Shown here in pieces: positions 58,192 to 64,000 of a DNA stretch of 64,000 bases (its first letter is position 1; each line of letters begins with the position of its first letter). The position numbers and the translations under genes are program-made. The notes beneath the pieces were generated by a model. It saw nothing but the letters and a program-made list of their open reading frames with translations. It was not told where the DNA came from and did not search any database. This DNA is from Stenotrophomonas oahuensis (GTDB taxonomy: Bacteria > Pseudomonadota > Gammaproteobacteria > Xanthomonadales > Xanthomonadaceae). Location: assembly GCF_031834595.1 (NCBI RefSeq), contig NZ_CP115541.1:1709001-1773000 (forward strand). The letters run 5' to 3'.

Positions 58192-60353
58192 CGGGTTCCC
58201 TCCAGCGCATCCAGGTAGCGTTGCGCCATCGGATCGGGCGCTTCCCGACGCTGCACCTGCGGCGACGGCCGCAGCAGGGCGCGCCACAGCTGCGCGCGCA
58301 GGGTGGCGCGGCAGGTGCTGCAGTCCGGGGTCAGGCGCAGTTCTTCAATGGCCGCCGCGAGGCTGAGCGGATCGGTGAGGCGCGACTGGTTGCGGCCCAG
58401 CCAGGTGCTCAGCGCATCCAGGTCCGGCGTGTTGCCAGCCTCGCCCAATTGCTGCCAGACCGCGACGATGGCCGGGTCGGGTGCCTCCAGCGGCGCAATC
58501 GACAATGTGCGGCTGCCCAGGTCGTCGCGTTTGCCGCTCATGCGGCGGCCCTCGTCGATCGGCGGCAACTCCGGGCCGACCCGCGCCAGATAGATACGCT
58601 CGGCCTGCTGCACCTGTTTGATGAATTCCAGCGCCTTGTACGCGAAGGGCAACGCCTGCTGCGGGCGGCCCTGGCGCAGCTCGCCCTCGGAGGACCACAT
58701 CTGATCGAGCGCGGCCTTCAATGTCGCGCGGGTCTGTGGGTCGAGCAGCGTTGCCGCTTCGGCATGATCGTGCGTATGGCCGTACTCGCTGAGCACGTCG
58801 GTGGCGCTGCCGAACACCGGCTGGCCTTCTGCCTTGGGCGCGCCATGATCGTGGTCGTCATGGCCACCGGCGGCGTGTTCGTGATCATCGCCATGGGCAT
58901 GGTCGTGATCGTCATGGTTGTCGGCCGGTGCATCGCTGGTGGGCAGGCTGTCGCTGGTCGGCGGTGGTTTGGCCGCGCCTTCCGCTTCCTCCCCCAGGAA
59001 CTGGCCATAGCGCAGGCGCAGGATGCGCTGGTCCACGCCGATGGCATCGGAGCGTTTGACGAATTCCTCGGCCGACAACGCGGGCCGCGCTTTGATCAGC
59101 GCTTCGGCGTCGATGATGATCTGGCGCTGGCTGCGGAAGTACGCCGGCAGCGTCTTCTTGACCATCCCTTCCATCGCCTCACCCAGCACCTGTTCCTCAC
59201 TGGGCAGGCGCAGAATCAGGCTGGTGCTCTGCGCAGTCTGTGCCTTCGGGGTGTGGTTGTCGCGCACGTGCAGCTGCGCGATCACGTCGTTGCCCGGCTG
59301 CGCACCCAGCGCGGCGAGATCCAGCGTGCGCGCAAAACGGCGCAGGGTGGCCGGGCCGCTGCCGGTCAGGGGGATGCGCTGCTCGCGGAAGGTGATGTTC
59401 TCGCCACTGCCCTGGGCCAGGGTGACCTGCAGTTCGGCCGTCGCGGCAACACCGAAGTCGTCGCTGGCTTCGAACTGCAGCGCCCACTGACGCTGGTTGG
59501 GGGCCGCCAACACCAGCGTCCGGTCGGGCGTGATCACGCGGACGCTGGGCGGCCGGTCCGGTGCCACGTCCAGTCGGTACAGGCGCGGCTGCACCAAAGC
59601 CGGTTCGGTGACGATGCGATACAGCGTGGGGCGGGTGGCCTTCCATTGCGCAGTCCACGCTTCGCCGTCGCGCTTCAATGCAATGCGGCTGCCGTCATGC
59701 AGCTGCAGCGCGGCCGAGGTGGGCGTGCCATTGAAGCGCAGTGACCACGACAGGGCGCTGTCCTGCGCCATCTTGGCATCCAGCGCTGTCTGCGTGCGTA
59801 CCGCCTGACCCGTATACGCAGGTGCCTGGATCTGCAGGCGTGAGGATTGCAGGCGTGTTGCCACCGCGCTCACAGCATCGGCAGCGGCCGGATCGCGCAG
59901 CGCCGTCGTGGACATGCCGTCGCGTGGCCAGCCCAGTGCCAGCGCGATCACCAGCAGCCCACCCAACCAGCCCAGCAGCAGACTGCGCCACGGCCAGCGC
60001 GGTCGCAGGTCCGGCATGGCCTTACCGAGCGCCTCGTGCAGACGCGCGCGCTGCCGCAGTTGCAAGGGATTGAGTGCATCCGTCGAGGCGAACAGCAGGT
60101 CGCTGCTGTCCTGTACGACCGCGTGGTTGTCGAGCTGTCGCACCAGCCAGCGGCGGTCCAGCTGGCGGGCCTTCCAGGTCGCAAGGCCCACCACCAGCAA
60201 CAGGCACGGCAACGCGATGGCAGTGCCCAGGTTGAGCCCGGCCAGCCGCACCGCCACGGCGGCGGCGGCCAAGGCGAGCGGAAGCAGCAAGGCGAGGGTG
60301 ATCCATGCCTTGCGGCGGCGTGCCTGCTGCCACGCGCGCTGCACGGCGATCAT
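58188..60353 (-). CDS. DUF4175-like membrane protein with a His-rich insert
   Basis: 721 residues. Two helix pairs near the N-terminus (about 18-60 and 115-135) anchor a large periplasmic part with a DUF4175-like beta-rich middle (LQIQAPAYTGQ, VRVITPDRTLVLAAPN) and a helical C-half. Residues about 479-504 hold nine His among Asp and Glu, with a second HTHDH cluster shortly after: a likely metal-binding loop. The ATG at 60353 overlaps the upstream gene by 4 nt. Function unknown. Confidence 0.78.
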   Translation of the reverse strand: MIAVQRAWQQARRRKAWITLALLLPLALAAAAVAVRLAGLNLGTAIALPCLLLVVGLATWKARQLDRRWLVRQLDNHAVVQDSSDLLFASTDALNPLQLRQRARLHEALGKAMPDLRPRWPWRSLLLGWLGGLLVIALALGWPRDGMSTTALRDPAAADAVSAVATRLQSSRLQIQAPAYTGQAVRTQTALDAKMAQDSALSWSLRFNGTPTSAALQLHDGSRIALKRDGEAWTAQWKATRPTLYRIVTEPALVQPRLYRLDVAPDRPPSVRVITPDRTLVLAAPNQRQWALQFEASDDFGVAATAELQVTLAQGSGENITFREQRIPLTGSGPATLRRFARTLDLAALGAQPGNDVIAQLHVRDNHTPKAQTAQSTSLILRLPSEEQVLGEAMEGMVKKTLPAYFRSQRQIIIDAEALIKARPALSAEEFVKRSDAIGVDQRILRLRYGQFLGEEAEGAAKPPPTSDSLPTSDAPADNHDDHDHAHGDDHEHAAGGHDDHDHGAPKAEGQPVFGSATDVLSEYGHTHDHAEAATLLDPQTRATLKAALDQMWSSEGELRQGRPQQALPFAYKALEFIKQVQQAERIYLARVGPELPPIDEGRRMSGKRDDLGSRTLSIAPLEAPDPAIVAVWQQLGEAGNTPDLDALSTWLGRNQSRLTDPLSLAAAIEELRLTPDCSTCRATLRAQLWRALLRPSPQVQRREAPDPMAQRYLDALEGTR

Positions 60354-61474
60354 GCCGGCCTCCCGCGACGTATCGAAGTCGCCATCCAGCGCTCCACAGC
60401 GAACAGCAGCACAACCAGGGCCAGCAGCCAGAAGCTCAGATCCAGTGGTTGCGCGGCAGGCGGTGCGGCACCGGTCAGCGGTTGCTGTGTGACCGCAGAG
60501 GCAACCTGCGGCACCGGCACAGGCTGCAGCAGGTCGAGCAACCGCCGCGGAAAATCGGCTTCGCGCAGGATCGGCAGCGTGGCCGGCGACAGGCGCTGGC
60601 CGAAGCGCAACACCTGGCCGCGCCCCAGCGCATGGCGGGTCATCGCGACGTTGCCGCTGGCATCGCGCAGCACCGGCACGCCGTCGCCCGGCGCTGCGGC
60701 AGCAGCGGTGACCAGCACGCTGCCACCGTTCTGCACCCAGGTCTGCCAGGTGGCGGGCAGGGCGGCATTGTCCAACCACACGCCAACCTGCCCCGTGGCG
60801 GGTGCTTCATCACCGGCCATTACAGCGGATAAGGGCTGGCCGTTCCACGCACGCTGCACGGCCTCCAGCACGCGCTGTGTCTGCGCGTCGTCGGCGGTAC
60901 CTGCCACGCGCAGCAGCGGTGCATCAGAGAACGCGGCAACAGCTGGCAATGGATGGCGCACGCTGCGCCAGTCCACCAGGCGCGACAGGCGGGCGCGTTC
61001 CCCATCCAGTCCTGGCATCGGGTCAGGCACATACACCGTCAGTGCCGCACCGGCCGGCATGGCCTGGTCCAGCTCGCGCAGCAGGCTGGCCAGCGGCTGC
61101 GGCCCGGTGGGAGCCGGTTGTTCCAGCGAAGGGAACCCAGGTGCGAGCCAGCGGCCCTCGCTGCCGTCATCCACCGACGGCGGTGTCAGGCCCGGGGTGA
61201 CCACGACCCACGGGGCGGTGGGTGTCGCCGCGCCGTGCAGCAGCGGCTGTGCCAGCAGCAGCGCCAACACCGTCAGCAACAGCAGACGCACCAGCAGCAG
61301 TGGCCACTCATCGAAGCGGATACGCTGCCGCGGCTGTGCCTTGGCCCGCAGCCAGCGCAGCGCCGCAAAGTCGAGCGGCGCGTAGTGGTGTCGACGGGCG
61401 AGGTGTATCAGCAGTGGCACCACCAGCGCTGCCAGGGCCAACAGCCCCAGCGGGAACAACAGCGACAGGCTCAT
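60350..61474 (-). CDS. BatA-like N-terminal domain protein
   Basis: 374 residues. An N-terminal BatA-type unit (FPLGLLALAALVVPLLIHLARR, then FAALRWLR and RIRFDEWPLLLVRLLLL) has two helices. The large exterior segment and a C-terminal helix (FWLLALVVLLFAVERWM) follow. Proteins of this shape sit next to MoxR ATPases and DUF58 proteins and are thought to act with them at the membrane. It overlaps both neighbours by 4 nt. Confidence 0.85.
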   Translation of the reverse strand: MSLSLLFPLGLLALAALVVPLLIHLARRHHYAPLDFAALRWLRAKAQPRQRIRFDEWPLLLVRLLLLTVLALLLAQPLLHGAATPTAPWVVVTPGLTPPSVDDGSEGRWLAPGFPSLEQPAPTGPQPLASLLRELDQAMPAGAALTVYVPDPMPGLDGERARLSRLVDWRSVRHPLPAVAAFSDAPLLRVAGTADDAQTQRVLEAVQRAWNGQPLSAVMAGDEAPATGQVGVWLDNAALPATWQTWVQNGGSVLVTAAAAAPGDGVPVLRDASGNVAMTRHALGRGQVLRFGQRLSPATLPILREADFPRRLLDLLQPVPVPQVASAVTQQPLTGAAPPAAQPLDLSFWLLALVVLLFAVERWMATSIRRGRPA

Positions 61475-62361
61475 CGGGCGCTCCCGGCCAGCTGGCGCAG
61501 CGGTGCATCCAGCGGCTGGTCGGTATGGGTCACCACATGGGCGATGCCGCCACGCTGCAGGCGCGCCTGCAGCACTGCCTGTGCTTCGGCAAAGCGAGCC
61601 AGATAGTCGGCCCGGACCGCGCGGCCGTCGCCAAGCAGTTCCTCGCCGATTTCCGGATCGCGGAAGCGATGCCCGTCGGTGAACGGGAAGTCGCGCTCGT
61701 CAGCGGTCAGGATCTGTACCTGCATCACGTCACGGCGGGCGGCGGCCAAGCGCTCAAGCAGGACGGTACCGGCCTCGTCGAAGCCGTCGCCCAGGGCCAC
61801 CAGCAGGTCGGTGGACTGTACGCGTTCCCAGACCGGACGCAGGGCCTCCGCTGCGGGCCAGCGGCCCTGCGCACGCAGGCGATGCAGCAGCAGATGGATG
61901 CGGTCGCGCTGGCGCGCACCGCTGCCGGCGGCCACCACCTGCACGCCGTCGCCGTTGACTGCGATCAGCCCGAAGCGGTCGCCCTGCTGCAGGGCCAGTT
62001 CCACCACGCATGCGGCGGTGGCGTTGATGTGGTCCAGGCGCGAGCGCTCGGGACGCGCGCGGTCGCGCTGGCCCGCCGACGCGGTGGCATCCAGCAGCAG
62101 CCACACGGTGACCGGACTCTCGCGCTCGGATTCGCGCACGAAGAAGCGATCCGAGCGCGCGTACAGCTTCCAGTCGATCTGGCGCAGCTCGTCACCGGGC
62201 TCGTAAGCACGGTACTGCGCGAACTCCAGACCCGCGCCGCGGCTGCGACTGGCGTGTTGGCCGATGCCCTGCGCTCCGCTGGCACGACGCGGCAGCAGCC
62301 GCAGCGCCTTCAGGCGGCTGCGAACGTCGGCCGGGATCGCAATCGGGGCGTGCGCGTTCAC
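61471..62361 (-). CDS. DUF58 family protein (vWA-like)
   Basis: 296 residues. The N-terminal RSRGAGLEFAQYRAYEPGDELRQIDW is the conserved DUF58 entry. A vWA-like metal-site pattern follows (LLLDATASA for DxSxS), then a C-terminal segment VAHVVTHTDQPLDAPL. DUF58 proteins work with MoxR ATPases as chaperone-like or metal-insertion systems. It starts 8 bp after the MoxR stop. Confidence 0.9.
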   Translation of the reverse strand: MNAHAPIAIPADVRSRLKALRLLPRRASGAQGIGQHASRSRGAGLEFAQYRAYEPGDELRQIDWKLYARSDRFFVRESERESPVTVWLLLDATASAGQRDRARPERSRLDHINATAACVVELALQQGDRFGLIAVNGDGVQVVAAGSGARQRDRIHLLLHRLRAQGRWPAAEALRPVWERVQSTDLLVALGDGFDEAGTVLLERLAAARRDVMQVQILTADERDFPFTDGHRFRDPEIGEELLGDGRAVRADYLARFAEAQAVLQARLQRGGIAHVVTHTDQPLDAPLRQLAGSAR

Positions 62362-62368
62362 TGCGTTC

Positions 62369-63355
<987 letters not shown>

Positions 63356-63368
63356 TGGGTACCCGTAT

Positions 63369-64000
63369 CTAATTGTTCAACGCATACATCACGATATTGA
63401 CCGCGAACTTCGTGTTGTCCTCAGCCAAAAACCGCTTGTTGCGCCAGTCGTAATCCCATTCGCAACCGTAATCCTTGTTGCTGTACAACACGCCCAGTCG
63501 CCCATCGACCTCGATGCCTTTCAGATAGTCGTGCACCAGGTCGTCACCCCAACCATTGAGCTCGAAGCCAGTGGCCGGCGGTCCGTCGGGAAACCGGAAG
63601 AAACTCCGATACAGCGCATGGTTGTTGGGAAGCTTCTTCAACGCCGAAGGTCCAAACAACTTGGCCATCTGCGCTTCGAACGATTTGGCGAACAAGCCAT
63701 CAATGTCGTGATTGCAGTCATCCACGAACACAAACCCGCCATTGCGCACATAGCGCACGAAGTTCTGCCGCTCAGCCGCATTGAACTCCACCAGCTTGTG
63801 CCCGGCCAGATAGCAGAACGGCGCTTCCAGCATGCGCGGGTCCGACAGCGCGATGACATGCTCGGTCGGGTCCACCCGCAATGTGGTGTAGTCGATCAGC
63901 GAGGTGATGACGTTGGACGGCATGCGTGCGTCCACGTCCCAGTCGCCGGAGTCGTACTTCAGGCGGGTGAACCAGAAGTCGTAGCGCCCGGCCTGGGCGC
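63369..64000 (-). CDS. DUF4159 domain protein, C-terminal part (5' end outside window)
   Basis: The frame continues through the right edge; 210 codons are visible. The segment GRYDFWFTRLKYDSGDWD at the start, then MPSNVITSLIDYTTLRVDP and GGFVFVDDCNHD match DUF4159, a glutamine-amidotransferase-like fold found in BatA/MoxR operons and usually exported. The visible ATG at 63935 is internal. C-terminus VNIVMYALNN is family-typical. Confidence 0.88.
   Translation of the reverse strand, partial: AQAGRYDFWFTRLKYDSGDWDVDARMPSNVITSLIDYTTLRVDPTEHVIALSDPRMLEAPFCYLAGHKLVEFNAAERQNFVRYVRNGGFVFVDDCNHDIDGLFAKSFEAQMAKLFGPSALKKLPNNHALYRSFFRFPDGPPATGFELNGWGDDLVHDYLKGIEVDGRLGVLYSNKDYGCEWDYDWRNKRFLAEDNTKFAVNIVMYALNN

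Overview
The window is a high-GC chromosomal segment from a gammaproteobacterium of the Xanthomonadaceae, most likely Stenotrophomonas. Two things point there: gene content (phhA with a divergent Lrp/AsnC regulator, an ECF sigma factor paired with a Ser/Thr kinase, a secreted effector ending in an XVIPCD-like domain), and more than 25 short palindromes that start with GTAG and match the SMAG (Stenotrophomonas maltophilia GTAG) repeat family. I see no rRNA, tRNA, transposase, prophage or CRISPR array.

Layout. 1-2000: end of a cupin gene, phenylalanine hydroxylase (phhA), and its divergent Lrp-type regulator. 2118-6110: an accessory module of lower GC, made of one putative type IV-secreted antibacterial effector embedded among three paralogous, exported, four-cysteine proteins that look like its immunity family. 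6186-18389: housekeeping and envelope genes (patatin lipoprotein, GYF-AIM24 protein, TonB-dependent receptor, class A acid phosphatase, a secreted hydrolase with a DUF4785 partner, ABC ATPase, desaturase with an EF-hand protein, mutM). 18452-21922: ECF sigma factor and Ser/Thr kinase. 22003-38610: opgD, tdk, rep, a GNAT protein, yceH, an e(P4)-like phosphatase with pyrF, a trypsin-like protease, a lipoprotein with plsB, a YdcH-like protein, ttcA, rdgC, a DUF45 peptidase, a tandem-domain methylglyoxal synthase and a small unknown gene. 38621-44588: gltB-gltD. 44767-51920: three I78-type inhibitor lipoproteins interleaved with topoisomerase IB, an SDR, a Fic protein and a BlaI/BlaR1-like pair. 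52139-55668: a helicase-nuclease pair resembling MrfA-MrfB. 56365-64000: a MoxR/DUF58/BatA-type operon running leftward off the window.

Most notable signals: (i) the effector/immunity array, whose first and second immunity-like proteins are nearly identical over about 70 residues (66/70, with mainly synonymous DNA changes) but diverge strongly afterwards; (ii) SMAG palindromes that supply the TAG stop codon of five genes and lie in frame inside two others, including the kinase domain of the sigma-factor-linked kinase; (iii) a BlaR1-like protease in which a Pro/Ala-rich and coiled-coil region replaces the penicillin sensor, with two matching BlaI-type operators upstream; (iv) a methylglyoxal synthase with a degenerate second copy of the domain; (v) a 55-bp composite palindrome present twice with compensatory changes in its stem.

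All family assignments are from reading the translated sequence. No database search was run.
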